Assembly (NCBI GenBank): GCA_004352715.1 | Contig: SCFE01000032.1 | Location: 1,280,652-1,344,651 of the forward strand | Direction: 5' to 3' | Source of the DNA: Hofstenia miamia | Taxonomy: Eukaryota > Xenacoelomorpha > Acoela | DNA: 64,000 nucleotides | Shown: positions 20,701 through 32,200 of the stretch, piece after piece | How positions within the stretch are numbered: the first letter of the stretch is position 1 | Layout of the letters: each line of letters begins with the position of its first letter | The notes under the pieces: model-generated | Told to the model about the DNA's origin: nothing | Databases searched by the model: none | What the model saw: only the letters and a program-made list of their open reading frames with translations | Program-made: the position numbers and the translations under genes

Positions 20701-23700
20701 ATGATTTAAATCAAAGCACATTATTAGTTAAATTATTGATTTATATCAAGTACACTAAAAGAGATGCAAGCAGTGTATTCTAATTGTTTTGAAGTCATTG
20801 CCCTGATATTGGAATGAATTGGTCAGCCCTGAAATGTTGTTTTGCATGTTTTTTATCTTCAGTTTATTTCAAATTGATGAAATTATCGTATTTCATAAAT
20901 AGTAGTATCAAAAGGATTTCTAATATTTGCTACCTTGGAAGATTGTCTGGGTAAAATTGAAATTTAGGTAAAAAAATCCGATTTAAATCAATAAATCCGA
21001 TTTAAATCAAAAAATCCGATTTTTTTGATTTTTTAATTTAAATCGGATTTTTTCCCAACACTGACAGTAACCAATTATGCCACCACCAGCTTCGATCGTC
21101 TCGTGAAATCGATTACCTATATTTTTGTAATCCCGAATGCAATAAATTTGAAATTATTCTAAAAAATTTGATTAAATTTCTTTGAGCCTTAAACAAATAC
21201 AGAGCGACATGTGAACTTAAATTCATCAAAATAATTTAAGATTCCTGTAATTTGAGCCAGTCTACAGCGTGGTCTCAATTATCCATCTGTTTCCCAAATT
21301 TACTATTTTGTAAAGAACAATTGCCGTACTCCAGGCTATGGCCCTGAAATTTAAGTTCAACTTTATAATGGAAATGTTAATTTTTGTTATTCAATCACTT
21401 GTTACACTGATTAAGAAATTTTGTTGGATGCGATATACTTGGCACTCTATTCTTGTATGAAAAAATTGATAGTAACTTAATTGTAACCCTAATTGATGTA
21501 TCTTTTAATTGTGTTTGTGAAAGTCTGCTATCCTCTATAGTGAATTTTATTCTTTTAAGCTGCTGTATAATTTTATTTTATTGTATATTGTTTAGCTGTG
21601 AGAAATCTGAGAAGCATTCATTTAAGCGTCGATCTTCACCGGAAAGAGATTGGAGAAGCATTTCTGATCCAAAGCTTCCAGATGAAGACACCATTGTTCA
21701 AGTGTTTAGTACATTTGGTAAAATACGGCGAATCGATGTGCCAATTTTGAATCCTTTAATTCCTGACAGCGAAGGTTTTGGCAAATTTTCTACATTCAAT
21801 GAACAATTTCAAACATTTGAGGTAAACTACATTTTCATTAATAAATTTCTACAGTACACATTGTAAAATACACATTAATGGTAGCAAGAGCAAAACCATC
21901 CAGTGACGAATGAAAATAGCTAAGGTTGGATACAAGCATACGGCAATCCATATACATCTGAAAATTTGTCTCAAGACTTTTTTTTCATAAAATCCATCCA
22001 TTACTTTTTGAGAAATTCTTCTGAAAACAGACAGACATTCAAAATTCGAAGATTTTTGTAACTACGCCTATCAAACACCAATAATAGTTTTGACAAATTG
22101 CTTATGAGTCGGTCACTTTTAAAGTTATGGTTATCGCCAGATTTATAAATAGGAGCAATTATCGAGTTTCTCGAATAATCAGGAAATTTCTCTAGATCAA
22201 TGTAATGTGTGAAAAGAACGTAAACTTACTGTATAAGTACATCGCCCTACGTTTTCATAAAGATATTAGGAATCCCATCTGAACCAAATATTGAGCAGTA
22301 AGTCATTAACAGGGTCCATAGAAATATCAATTTCATTGAAGGCATTGATTTCATAATTCTCATCACTATGAATGAGGGCACTGAACACAGAACTTAAGAA
22401 GTCATTGAAGATCGTGGCATGATCATTATCCATTGAGCAATTTATTTCCATATAGTGCATTTTATTAGGTAGTTCTAGTTCAGTTGATGTCATACTTCTA
22501 AGCTTATAACACGCATGTGAGACCAAATATTTGTAATGTTATTTACATAAATAGTATTGTCGATCTGTATTTATCCAGAGTTCATTGACAATGATTATAT
22601 AGCAAGAATGTTTTACAATTTTTTTTAGCAAAGCATGATTTATTGAATAGATGGATAAATATGAGGAGATCTATTAGGACAGCGATAACATATTTTAAGT
22701 AGTCATATGATGTATAAAATTTATCAATTATATCTGTATTCCAACTATTTCTTGAAGTCTTAAGATGAAATTTAGCTGCAAGCCTTATTTTTAAATCTAT
22801 CAGTATATGATTCGAGGCGCCATTTTTATCGATTGCTTACATGCAAGTGAATACAAGATCCAAAATGGTTCCCAGAAACATCTGTTGAAATATTTATAGT
22901 CTGAAACAGGTGGGCAGAAATTAAATAATCAAATTGTTCCTCTACATCAGGAGAGTGATCATTCAGAAGGGTTGACACCTTCATAAACTATAATGTCCTG
23001 GTTAAATTTACTGACTAATTGAACTCCAAGTTTGAGCATTTCAATTAATTTATTGGTATGAATGCAAATACATTGTGATTTGTAACGCCCCACCAGTTAT
23101 TTTCACTTCTAAAATGTATAACGATTGTGTTGAATGAATTCTTTCAATAAATTTGACTTAACCTTAAACTGCCTATGTCCTTTATAAAAGACAAGCTGTT
23201 TTTCCAAATTTTCAAACAATGTTATCCAAGCGGATAATGAACTTTGGAAATCCCGAGATATGGTCACAACTATTGGTGGAAGTCCTTGAACAAATTGTTG
23301 GAGATTTATACAAAGGTCGCTGAAGTACTTGCAAATATTTCAGATTTCCGATTGCATCGTAAGGTTGACACAGGCGCACGAATTAACTTTGAAAATGAAA
23401 GAGGAGGCCATTCTTTATCCAGTGGATCTTACAAAGTTTGAATAGCTATATTAGTTTAAAGTTTTTAAAGAAACCATTTAAATTTTAAAATTTCCTAGAC
23501 CTTTTACACGATCTGGAATAATTATCATCTTCTAATGCTCAGAGAATAATTCGAGATTTGAGAGAGAATCTGTACGTCGTATGTACCAAAGTATATTCTG
23601 AAATTGATCCGCAGGATTTGAATTATCCCCAAAACGAAGGTTAACTTTCGTCCCAATGGAAAGCAATTTATAAAATTCATTCAGACCCTTCAAAATCAAT

Positions 23701-26260
23701 ACATAGATAGGTATTTGTTTGATGTTAAATATTCCTTAAATATGCTTCAATTTCACTATATTTATCAATAGTAGCTATAAATTCAAGCAATTTGGGAAAA
23801 AAAACGAGGAGGATTTAGATTTTATATACAGTATTTTCTTAATAAGTTTATGTATTTGGCTACGTTTGGTGTTTTAGGCTACTTAGTGCATATTTTTCCA
23901 AATATTATTCAGATTTACCAATTGCAGTTCATTGAAAAAACAGAATTGCAATATTTTATTTGCGCGGAAAAGATTTACGGCAATACATACTGTGCCGCTC
24001 AAAAGTCAGACAAAAGATGTAAAATCAAGTCTCATTAGCAGAGATGTCCTTTAGCTTCTTACGTGATAATTACTTACTACATACACTTTCTCACCCTCTT
24101 AGCCATTGTAAGGTAGAGGAACTATCCTCCCACAAAATAAGGGCTCCTTGCCGCAATTCAAAACTGGTGTAAATTAAACAATATCAAATGTTATCAAAAC
24201 GGCTTGATAACTCGTCAGGTTTGAACTTTATTGAAAACTGTTGGAGTTTTTTTGAAAATTAATCTTGTTGAGATGAATCCCACATCATTTTAAGATTAGA
24301 AAATAATTTGAAGAAAATAATGCTTGTGTCGATCCAACATATCCCAGCAGAGTACTATGCATCCTTGGTAAAATCAATGCCCTGAAGTCCTAGAGACCTT
24401 CCTGAAAGTTAGGACCATGTATGTAAAATATTGAAAATGCGTTATAAAACTTATAATTGCCATCTAATAAAATATTTTAGCAACGTACAGATTTGTTCAT
24501 CGAATGTTTTGCTTAGTTTTATGCCTGCTGCAATAAAAATCGATATTACACCTTTAGTCTCAGACATTTGAGTGGCACTGTATATGTTAAGTCGTATAAC
24601 AATTGTTTTCAGAAGTTTTAAATGCTTTTTTCAAGTCTTTTTTTTAAGTCTTTGATTGGTTTTGAGCGTCTTACGCATAACTGGAACTTTCCGTGTTTAT
24701 TCATTAAAAATGCATAATTTCAAGTTTTATTATTGAACTTTTTAATATAGTAGTTTAATCATTACATTTTAGGTTTACATCCAATATTATGATTATTTGG
24801 GATTCATTACTGCAATGAACGGCTTGCGTGGAAAAAGACTAATTTATTTGGCTCCAGATGATGCGGCTTATTCTTCTGCCATAAAAGTTGATTTTGACCG
24901 TTCTAGACATTTAACAGATGCATCAGTGCGAAAACGCGCTACCCGTAATCTATTGGCCCGTGAAATTGCTACAAAAGGCGGTACAATAGAAGATCTGCAA
25001 AAATTAGAAAAAGAAAGAGAGGACATGGTCAAAGAACAGCAACTCGAGAAGGAAAGAGAGCAGCGTGATAAAGAAAAACGCTCTCAGCAATTGAAACAGG
25101 CTGCTCGTGAAAAGCAGTTTGTCCATGAGCTAAGAAAAAGACAAAGAAGGCAACAAAGAATAGTTCTTGAAAGGAGCAACAACAAAAAACTTCGGCGCTT
25201 GAAAAAATTGGAAAAATTGCGTAAAAAAACCCACTTGTTAGAACAATTAGAGCTTGCAAAAGCCCAAAGACGATCATTAATACAAACGAGGGAAAGTGAA
25301 GCTTTGAATTTAATAAATTCTTTAAGTCAACAAGTTGTTTCTTCTTTTAATAAGCAACAATCAAAATTAAAAAATTCTTCAAGAATGAACTGGAGACGTA
25401 GAAAAGATGAGAATAGCAAAATAGAAAAGGTTAATAGGACGGAGTTTTCTTCACCCGAAGATCTGGGATTTTCGCCGTCCCATACTAAAAGAAGAAACTG
25501 GACTCCTCATAATAGATATGGAAAAGACAATCGTCGTTACTCACCGGTTTCTAAACGGCATTCTTCATATAGACATACTCGGTATTCTCGTAGACAGCAA
25601 GAATATTTTAAAAGAAAAAATTTTGCCACATCTCCTGACCTGGGTAAGGGGAAATGGGATGACAAACGTCTATCGCCAGATTCTGTTGGAAGGTTGAAGG
25701 CTAATGAAATGATCAGACGGCGTTTGAATCGCACAAAAACTAAAACAAGTGTTGAACTTTATCCCTTAAAAACTAATACATATTTAGATGATGCAATTAA
25801 GCAAAGTAGATTGAAAAGTGACTTCATTAGAACGAAGTATTCAAAGTCAAAAAGAGAAGATATATACGAACGAGATTATCTAATTCCTCATATTGATGAG
25901 ACTAAGTTCACCACTGATTCAGAAAGTAGTTGTGATGAGTATCAACCTGCTAACTGGTCTCAGCCTCGTGAAAAAAAACATGTCCATCATAAAGAAATAG
26001 TTTCTTTTGATTTTAAAAACCAAAAGAAATCCTTAGCGAAATTCGGCAACAGACAATTTGACACCAATCAAAGTCAAGAAAAAGTCAAAAGGTATAATCT
26101 GCACTCGTCCGATGATGATTTTGTCTATGCGGATAAGCCTCCAAAAGAGTTCAACTTTACTAAAGATGGAGCTAATATGTTTCCGAAGAATAACATATCA
26201 GTATTTGATGAAGATGTTTCACTTAAATCTAAGGATTCAAATGTTTACATATTTGATTAA
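17169..26260 (+). CDS. AKAP17A-like: AKAP17A-like splicing factor / PKA anchor, four coding exons
   Basis: Four exons join in phase 0 to give about 760 residues: 17169-17585, 20093-20251, 21603-21821 and 24773-26260. The order is conserved N-terminal domain, split RRM-like domain, long charged coiled coil, then basic Ser/Arg-rich tail, as in AKAP17A (XE7). That nuclear protein associates with splicing factors and anchors protein kinase A. Supporting joins are LPLFK|VRAAETR, FTQIHI|KSEKH and [17 protein letters not shown]. All introns are GT..AG. For exon 3 the phase selects the second of two nearby AGs, because the first would give a stop. The protein is somewhat longer than the vertebrate one. 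Introns hold LINE, hAT and Tc1 debris but the coding frame is intact. Whether PKA binding is retained cannot be told. Confidence 0.85.
17665..17769. repeat. (TA)n microsatellite in AKAP17A-like intron 1
   Basis: About 100 bases of alternating TA, interrupted by TTTATA/TAAATA steps, begin 80 bases after the exon 1 donor. A GTGTGGGTGTGTG tract follows. Confidence 0.9.
17843..18930 (-). mobile_element. LINE fragment, RT core to C-terminus (intron 1)
   Basis: Minus-strand reading gives, in order, a [17 protein letters not shown]-like segment, [13 protein letters not shown] (RT motif 4), YSDDTKI (catalytic YxDD), [14 protein letters not shown] (YLG motif), and the thumb/C-terminal part [20 protein letters not shown] with [18 protein letters not shown]. 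These are the hallmarks of APE-type non-LTR reverse transcriptases. Several stops and frameshifts make it inactive. It is antisense to the host gene. Confidence 0.75.
18931..19870. other. intron 1 sequence with unrecognised decayed coding on minus strand
   Basis: Protein-like but broken minus-strand stretches such as [20 protein letters not shown] and [15 protein letters not shown] suggest another old transposon. The family is not identified and no terminal repeats were found. Confidence 0.3.
19880..19902. repeat. (TA)n microsatellite
   Basis: A run of about 11 AT dinucleotides in intron 1. Confidence 0.85.
20093..20251 (+). CDS. AKAP17A-like: AKAP17A-like exon 2
   Basis: Encodes 53 residues beginning [10 protein letters not shown] and including [15 protein letters not shown], the start of the RRM-like domain (the first beta strand is TVHIKGIP). 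Acceptor AAGTTTAG|GTTCGAG; donor CACATT|GTAAGT. Confidence 0.85.
20305..20556 (+). other. 83-codon open frame in intron 2, nature unknown
   Basis: The frame from ATG 20305 to TAG encodes a charged peptide (for example [20 protein letters not shown], then [20 protein letters not shown]) unlike the surrounding AT-rich intron. It starts 53 bases after the exon 2 donor, is not in phase-compatible continuity with exon 2 and has no clear acceptor. It may be a transposon-derived piece or a small nested gene. I do not recognise it. Confidence 0.3.
20642..21063. mobile_element. hAT-type MITE with GATTTAAATC subterminal arrays
   Basis: Termini are CAGTGTTGG and CCAACACTG. Flanks are TCAGTAAC (20634-20641) and ACAGTAAC (21064-21071), an 8-bp target duplication with one mismatch, as expected for hAT. 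Both ends carry clustered copies of GATTTAAATC/CCGATTTAAATC, self-complementary subterminal motifs that in hAT elements serve as transposase binding sites. No transposase is encoded. It lies in intron 2 of the AKAP17A-like gene. Confidence 0.9.
21603..21821 (+). CDS. AKAP17A-like: AKAP17A-like exon 3
   Basis: Encodes 73 residues: a basic [19 protein letters not shown] lead, then [20 protein letters not shown], which is the RRM-like helix and second strand, ending FNEQFQTFE. The donor is TTTGAG|GTAAAC. Confidence 0.85.
21930..23240 (-). mobile_element. LINE fragment, endonuclease tail to RT start (intron 3)
   Basis: Minus-strand reading includes a linker frame (22526-22266) with [16 protein letters not shown]. 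It is followed by [20 protein letters not shown] and [14 protein letters not shown], equivalent to the P.IW..S.I.PIYKSGD...YRPIS block at the start of a LINE reverse transcriptase. Stops and frameshifts are frequent. It ends about where the intron 1 fragment would continue. Confidence 0.65.
23990..24580 (+). mobile_element. Tc1-like element, internally deleted
   Basis: Inverted termini are CTGTGCCGCTCAAAAGTCAG on the left and, read inward from the right, CAGTGCCACTCAAATGTCTG. TA dinucleotides flank both sides (23988-23989, 24581-24582), the signature of Tc1/mariner insertion. Between about 24205 and 24400 the plus strand reads [14 protein letters not shown] and later ISQQSTMHP or, in another frame, [16 protein letters not shown], matching the C-terminal catalytic and tail part of Tc1 transposase. 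At about 590 bp it is far shorter than an intact element. Confidence 0.75.
24773..26260 (+). CDS. AKAP17A-like: AKAP17A-like exon 4 (coiled coil and basic tail)
   Basis: The last exon encodes 495 residues after acceptor CATTTTAG|GTTTAC. The opening [20 protein letters not shown] completes the RRM-like domain, and [12 protein letters not shown] matches the family's HL(S/T)DASI(K)KR link. A long Glu/Lys/Arg/Gln coiled coil follows (roughly residues 65-170 of the exon). Then come Arg/Ser/Tyr-rich repeats such as [14 protein letters not shown] and an acidic C-terminus. The stop is at 26258. Confidence 0.85.
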   Translation, partial: VYIQYYDYLGFITAMNGLRGKRLIYLAPDDAAYSSAIKVDFDRSRHLTDASVRKRATRNLLAREIATKGGTIEDLQKLEKEREDMVKEQQLEKEREQRDKEKRSQQLKQAAREKQFVHELRKRQRRQQRIVLERSNNKKLRRLKKLEKLRKKTHLLEQLELAKAQRRSLIQTRESEALNLINSLSQQVVSSFNKQQSKLKNSSRMNWRRRKDENSKIEKVNRTEFSSPEDLGFSPSHTKRRNWTPHNRYGKDNRRYSPVSKRHSSYRHTRYSRRQQEYFKRKNFATSPDLGKGKWDDKRLSPDSVGRLKANEMIRRRLNRTKTKTSVELYPLKTNTYLDDAIKQSRLKSDFIRTKYSKSKREDIYERDYLIPHIDETKFTTDSESSCDEYQPANWSQPREKKHVHHKEIVSFDFKNQKKSLAKFGNRQFDTNQSQEKVKRYNLHSSDDDFVYADKPPKEFNFTKDGANMFPKNNISVFDEDVSLKSKDSNVYIFD

Positions 26261-26416
26261 TTATTGAATTCCTTAACATCAAACTTCAAGAATTCACTTT
26301 AAATTATCTAAACATTTCAATTAAAGAATGTGGTAAAATAATTTATTGATCAAACAAATGTTGTTTTTGAAAATGGATTATATCCGTCTATTTTTTTAAT
26401 TGATTTTTTCACGATC

Positions 26417-26422
26417 AATAAA
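26417..26422 (+). terminator. candidate polyadenylation signal of the AKAP17A-like gene
   Basis: AATAAA lies about 157 bases after the stop codon. No competing canonical signal was noted closer by. Confidence 0.4.
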
Positions 26423-26429
26423 TTATGAA

Positions 26430-26997
26430 GGGTCCATCATTTCGCCATGAGTTGCGTTCAGTGTTGTTCTGCTCTTCGCCGCTGCATTCCAGTCAAATAT
26501 CAAAACTCTTTGTTTTTATATTAATTTGTCATTTTGCAAAGAGTGGCATTCATTGTTTTTGTTTTCAAATTATTTTTGTAAGGCAAACTAGATTTTGGTT
26601 ATAGATTGAATCTGATCTTTTATTTTCATACTATAAAATTGAGCTAGTTTTTGAAATTTTACCATAGTGTAATATGTTTATAATTAGAAATGTAGTAAGC
26701 TCGCTCGAAATAATAGCAAGCAGTTTAAATTTGTATTAGATTTTTGCGAATTGCCAATTTTATTTAGAAATAACTAGCGTTATTCTGCACATTTGCCGTA
26801 AGATTATTTCTCTTTCATCCATTAGCAAAGTTCTTTTAGTTATCAACACAAACTTTACTCAAATTCCCAATTTGAAGAATGAATACTTTAGCTTATCTGT
26901 TATGTGTAATATGAAATATGCACAATGATTTTTAAGCAAGCCGCACCACATCAGGCTGTTCAAATGCAATTTTCCAAACATGACCAAAATATGGACA

Positions 26998-27034
<37 letters not shown>

Positions 27035-28180
27035 TTAAAAAAATGTAGAGATTATCACGCCCGTAGTGATGTCAATGTATGTATGGATTATTTTCACGAG
27101 AACTGTTTTAGAAAATATATCAATTTTGGAAGAAAAAAATATATATACACATAGAGAATTCCAGATTAAAACATTTTCTTGCGCTAACTCATTGATTGAT
27201 ACTGCTACTGCCTAAATAGATAAAGAACTTTGATAAATGTAAATTTTTTGAAAATCACATTAAGAGTATATTAGGATACAAATTTTAAAGTAATAATTAT
27301 ACAACTTCTTAAAATTTCTTAGTAATGTGTCCCTAGCCTAATAGATTTTTTTGAAGAAAAAATCTTTATTATTGTTGTAGCAATTGTAACTAAACACGTG
27401 CAACTAATCGCTAGCCTAGAAATACAAAGTTCTAAGTGCATTTTGAATAGTTTTGAGAAAACTACAGTATTTACCAACAAAATATCCCAATAGAGCACCA
27501 AGAAATCCGGTTATGGCATTAGGAAATCCATATTGAGATTGAAAGATCCAATTAAGGCTTTTAAAAATCAGAATTTGTCATGAAAAGATCCGATTAAGGC
27601 AGTTAGTCATCCAATGAATACAAACAAATATCCGATGAAATTATTTGAACTGAACTCGACCAAAAATTATATATATATACATTTATATTTCCCGCTTTTT
27701 GCTATGGAAAATGCAAAAACCTTGTTTGACGAGAAACGGTCCGAAATATCTAAGGCATTTAGCGGGAATCGCACATTTTCCCCAAAAACCTTATTTTTTG
27801 GCCATTGCTCCCGCAGTATTCACTCGAACTTACCATTGTGGTAGGTTAATTAGAGAAACTACCCTGCGAAATTTCAAAGATTTATGTTTGGAAACACGGT
27901 TAAGTTGAGGTTTTTAAAAAACATTTAGAGGGATATATTTATATATATATATATCAAGATGAGAATTGTTCTGTTTTTAAAAATAAAAAATGTGAAACAA
28001 AAAAATATATGTTGCATTGTTTATCATTATTTGCTTAATTTCAAAAATAATTATATAACGAGAATTTACATGGATTTTTAATATTTTTTTCAAAACTTTG
28101 GCATAGTTATTAACATTTATTGTTAAAAATTGCACTATCTCCATCCTCTCATGACTTTGGTTTAAGCAGAAATATACTTT
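26430..28180. other. AT-rich intergenic stretch with microsatellites
   Basis: (TA)n tracts occur at 27001-27030 and 27934-27955. GATCC(A/G)ATTAAGGC occurs twice, 42 bp apart, at 27544 and 27586. A less AT-rich patch at 27700-27860 gives no recognisable protein in any frame. Confidence 0.5.
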
Positions 28181-28439
28181 GATTTATATCACAATCATTT
28201 TTAATGACACGAAAAATCAAATTTAAAAGAAAATCCCCAGAAGTTAAAGTAAAAATTGAAATGACCTTAACGGTGATTTTGTCTAACAATGGAAATTTAA
28301 ATGGGGTGCACACAGAAATTTAGAAACATTACTTGGCACAAAAAATTACAGAATAGCAGAATAATATTGCCTGTCCAAGAAGCGGATGAACTTTAACATT
28401 GATCTGAGTGATCTTATCTTGTTTTAGGGTAACGTTTTA

Positions 28440-29030
28440 AAAACTTGTCCAAGGGCCTTGAGGGTAGGTGGTTTATAAATTGGAGCATTCATTATTCATT
28501 TTTCAGAAGTCTTCGATGCAATGTCAACCTCTTAAAATTTTTCAGTTTGAAATGAATCTAAAATTTAACAATTGTGGATTGGCTGTTAAATTATAAACAT
28601 TTGACTTTGGCAAGGGGCACCTTTTTGAACTGATGGTTTGAGGAAATGCTCTTTTCTCATCTGCCTAACCTTATAAAAATTGTGTCTATTTACCTTTAGC
28701 AAAATTCTTATGAAACAAAGAGAATAAGACAGCAAAATCCAATGCCTTTTCAATTTTTGAATGGAGATTGTCAACTTCTTGAACAGCACTATGTCGAGGG
28801 CTACTGAATTTCATAGTAAATTTTGTTATATGTGGATTGTCAAAAAGAAAATTCAAAATAGCTATGGACATAATGCTGGTCCGATTTTGCGACACACATC
28901 TAACCAAGTATGAAGCTCGGTAACATGTGTAAAGTCTGTTAGAATGCTTTTCAAAATCTCAGTCATGGCGCTGGCCAAGTCATTGTCATTTCTGCCAGCA
29001 GTGGTTTCCATCCAAAATCCCCTTCTTATT
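28440..29030 (-). pseudogene. decayed transposase-like protein fragment
   Basis: Minus-strand frames give WMETTAGRNDNDLASAMTEI, then FTMKFSSPRHSAVQEVDNLH with SKIEKALDFA, then VNRHNFYKVRQMRKEHFL, separated by frameshifts. The order resembles a widespread transposon-derived animal protein in which a W.DN..GQN.N motif is followed by a GH...(D)..H..VEK..K block. The family assignment is from memory of motif order and is tentative. Confidence 0.35.
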
Positions 29031-29269
29031 GGAGAAAACATGCGCAGTTAAGTTATGCATATTTAATTTGTGGTAAAAAATAAACTATTGGCTCTTGGAC
29101 ATGTAATCACATTTTCTCGATCAAAAGTTATTAAAAAATTTTCTTATTATATTAACAATTGGGTCATGACGAATTTTTCATTTTTTAACCGTAACCTATA
29201 ATAGTACTCCCTTGGACATTTTTCTTAATTATTCTTATTTTCCTTAATTTTAAAAATACTATAACATTA

Positions 29270-32200
29270 TTGAATAAAAAGCTCAACATTAATGGCAGGC
29301 GTAGCATTTATCACCGGTTTAAGCTATTTCGTATAATAAATAAAAAATTGACAAAACAATATTTCCTCTTTTTAAATTAGTTATTAATAATGGCCGGAAT
29401 TGAACCTAATCCTGGTCCTTTCAGACCAATCAAAGTAGGCGAATACACGCAAAGCATTAATATAATACAATCAATAAATTCGACTAAATATATTCATATT
29501 AACTTCCAAATCCTTTCTTCAAAAAATAATGAATACAAACAATTCGTACAAGAACTTGGCTCAAATTTTGTCCTTGGTGTATCTGAAACATGGTATACAA
29601 ATAATCATGAAAATTCTCCTTGCTCAATTGATGATCATAAATTTAAACTATTCAGAACAGATAGAAACCAAACTTTACATTACAATAAAACAAAAGGAGG
29701 AGGTGTAATGTTCCTAATTGATAAAAAATTAAAAGCTAAACTTCAGAAAAACATTTCAACCAATAACACATATGAAAGTTTTGGGTTGACATCCAAGACC
29801 CGCTTAATTATAATAGCAGACAGCTTCTGAATATATCATATTGTCCAAACAAAGCTCATTTGAAAAATTCTTTGCACAAATCGAAAATGAAATCATCGCA
29901 GCATTAAGTCATAACATAAATATAATGTTAATGGGCGACTAGAATTTGAACTTTTTAAATATAGCTGAAAAATCTAAGCTACAAAATTTCCTTTCAAATT
30001 TCAACATCTCACTAATAAATCAATGCGTTCCATCCAGAATTTCTGCAAATAGCCAAACCTTGATTGATTATTTTATGGTTTCAGAAAATGAATCTTTATA
30101 TAAATACATTTGCTCTGAATTTCCCTACTCCGATCATTGCCTTATAATAACTTATTCTAATAAGCGAAAAATTAAAAACCCAACTAAATCTTGGATAAAA
30201 ATATGAGTAAAATCAGAAGAATTATAAATAACTTAAAAACCGAACATTGGAGAAGAATTTTCTCTTCACAAACACCCAATGAAATGATTAGCAACTTTAA
30301 TAAAATTCTTTTATTTTATTTAGATATTTGTTGCACTGAAAGGAAAAAATTTTACTCTGAAAAAATTTGATAATGTGTCTAAAAAAGTTTCTAAGCCATG
30401 AATTGGTACAAAATGCTTAGAGTTAATTGAACAAAAATAATCTAAATGGAAGGAATACAAAAATTCTGAAATTGCAAACAAATATAATGCTTATAAAAGT
30501 TCACGTAATTTGTGCAATATTTACACACGAAAAGCCAATAACAATTATTGCTGTTCTGAATATCAAAACGTCTCTTCTCAAAAAAGTAGGTGGGACTTTA
30601 TAAATAGTATATTAAATAGGAAACAAATAAAAAATGAAAAAAATCGAAAAAATATATTATAAAGGAAAGGTAATCACTAATAATAAGGTCATGAGTAACA
30701 AATTTAATAAAGTATTTTGCAATTTAGGCAATTTTGATTGAGTAAACACTCCCTTTAAGATTAATCAAGTTCAACCTATAGCCCGGCCCTCTCTTTCAGA
30801 TTCGTGACTAAGTTTGAAATTATCAAATCTATTCAATCTTTAAAATAGAATCTAGTGGTCCCTCCATTATCCCAACTTGATCTCCAAAAATTGCTCCAGA
30901 TATAATAGCTGAGCCACTTTCATACATCATAAACGCGTGCATTAGAGAGTCGACTTTTTCTGACCAATTAAAGTTGGCAAATATTACTCCATTATATAAA
31001 AAAGATGACCCAAATGATTGTTTGAACTATAGACCGATTTCTGTTACATCGGCAATTAGTAAGTTTTTTAAGGACTTCTTTTCAATCAAATTAACGAACA
31101 TTTATGCAAACATAATCTGTACTCTCAAAATCAATTTGGTTTTCCTAAATATATTTCTACAAATGATGCCTTGTTAACAGCTACCGAAATTGGAGAAATA
31201 GCATAAATATTAATCAGTGTTCAGCAGTTGCATGCCTAGATTTATCAAACGCATTTGACTCTATCGACCACCACATATTAATAAAAAAATATAAATTCTG
31301 GGCTTCTCAGACAGAAGTGCAGACCTAATAAGCAGTTATCTCCATAATCGCAAATAATAAGTTAAACTAAATGGAATTCTCTCTGACTGGATTTTTATTA
31401 AAAATGGTGTTCCACAAGCAACAAATTTGGGACCGTTACTATCCAATATATATGTAAATGATTTGAGCAATCATACCAAACGTAATTTTATACAATATGC
31501 TAATGATGTTATGCTATTTAGTTCACATAAGTTTCCTGAAATTGCTATAATAACGTTCTCGAAGAAAATTGCACTCTTCTTGCACAATATTTTTCTTCAC
31601 TAAAACTAAGAATAAACCCATCTAAAACTCAATTTTACAAAACAAATACCTAGTCTTATTAAGAAAATGGCCACTTCAATAAAGGCTCTTAGCAATGTAT
31701 CACAACAGCTTCCTACTACAGCAAAAATTCAATTCATTCACACACTAATACTAAGCCACTTTAATTATGGAAACATACTGTATACCGACATAAATCAACA
31801 ACTTTTGAATAAATTCAATGTGCAAATAAAATGGGCTATAAAAATAGCAGTTAATCATATTTATAACAGAAATACAGAAATCAAGAAATTAACAAAAACT
31901 TTTCTAAATCCACAATGCAATATTTATAAAAATATATTAATTACATTTTTTTAAAATATTAAAAAATATTGTTTCATACCACAAATTTTACTTTCTATCC
32001 TCTAAAATATTGCTTAGACATAATCATAGAACCCGAGAAATTAGGCCTCTTCCAAATAACAAGAAAATATTGAAAAATTCATTTCTCAACACATCAATAA
32101 ATATATGGAATAATTTACCTAAATCTATAAAACAAATAAATATATTAAGAGTATTCAAAAACGAAATTAAAAAATACTTCTGTAGTTATACAAAGGAAAG

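Noticed and set aside
25029-25734. Minus-strand frames across AKAP17A-like exon 4
   Set aside because: They are antisense shadows of the lysine/glutamate/arginine-rich coding strand.
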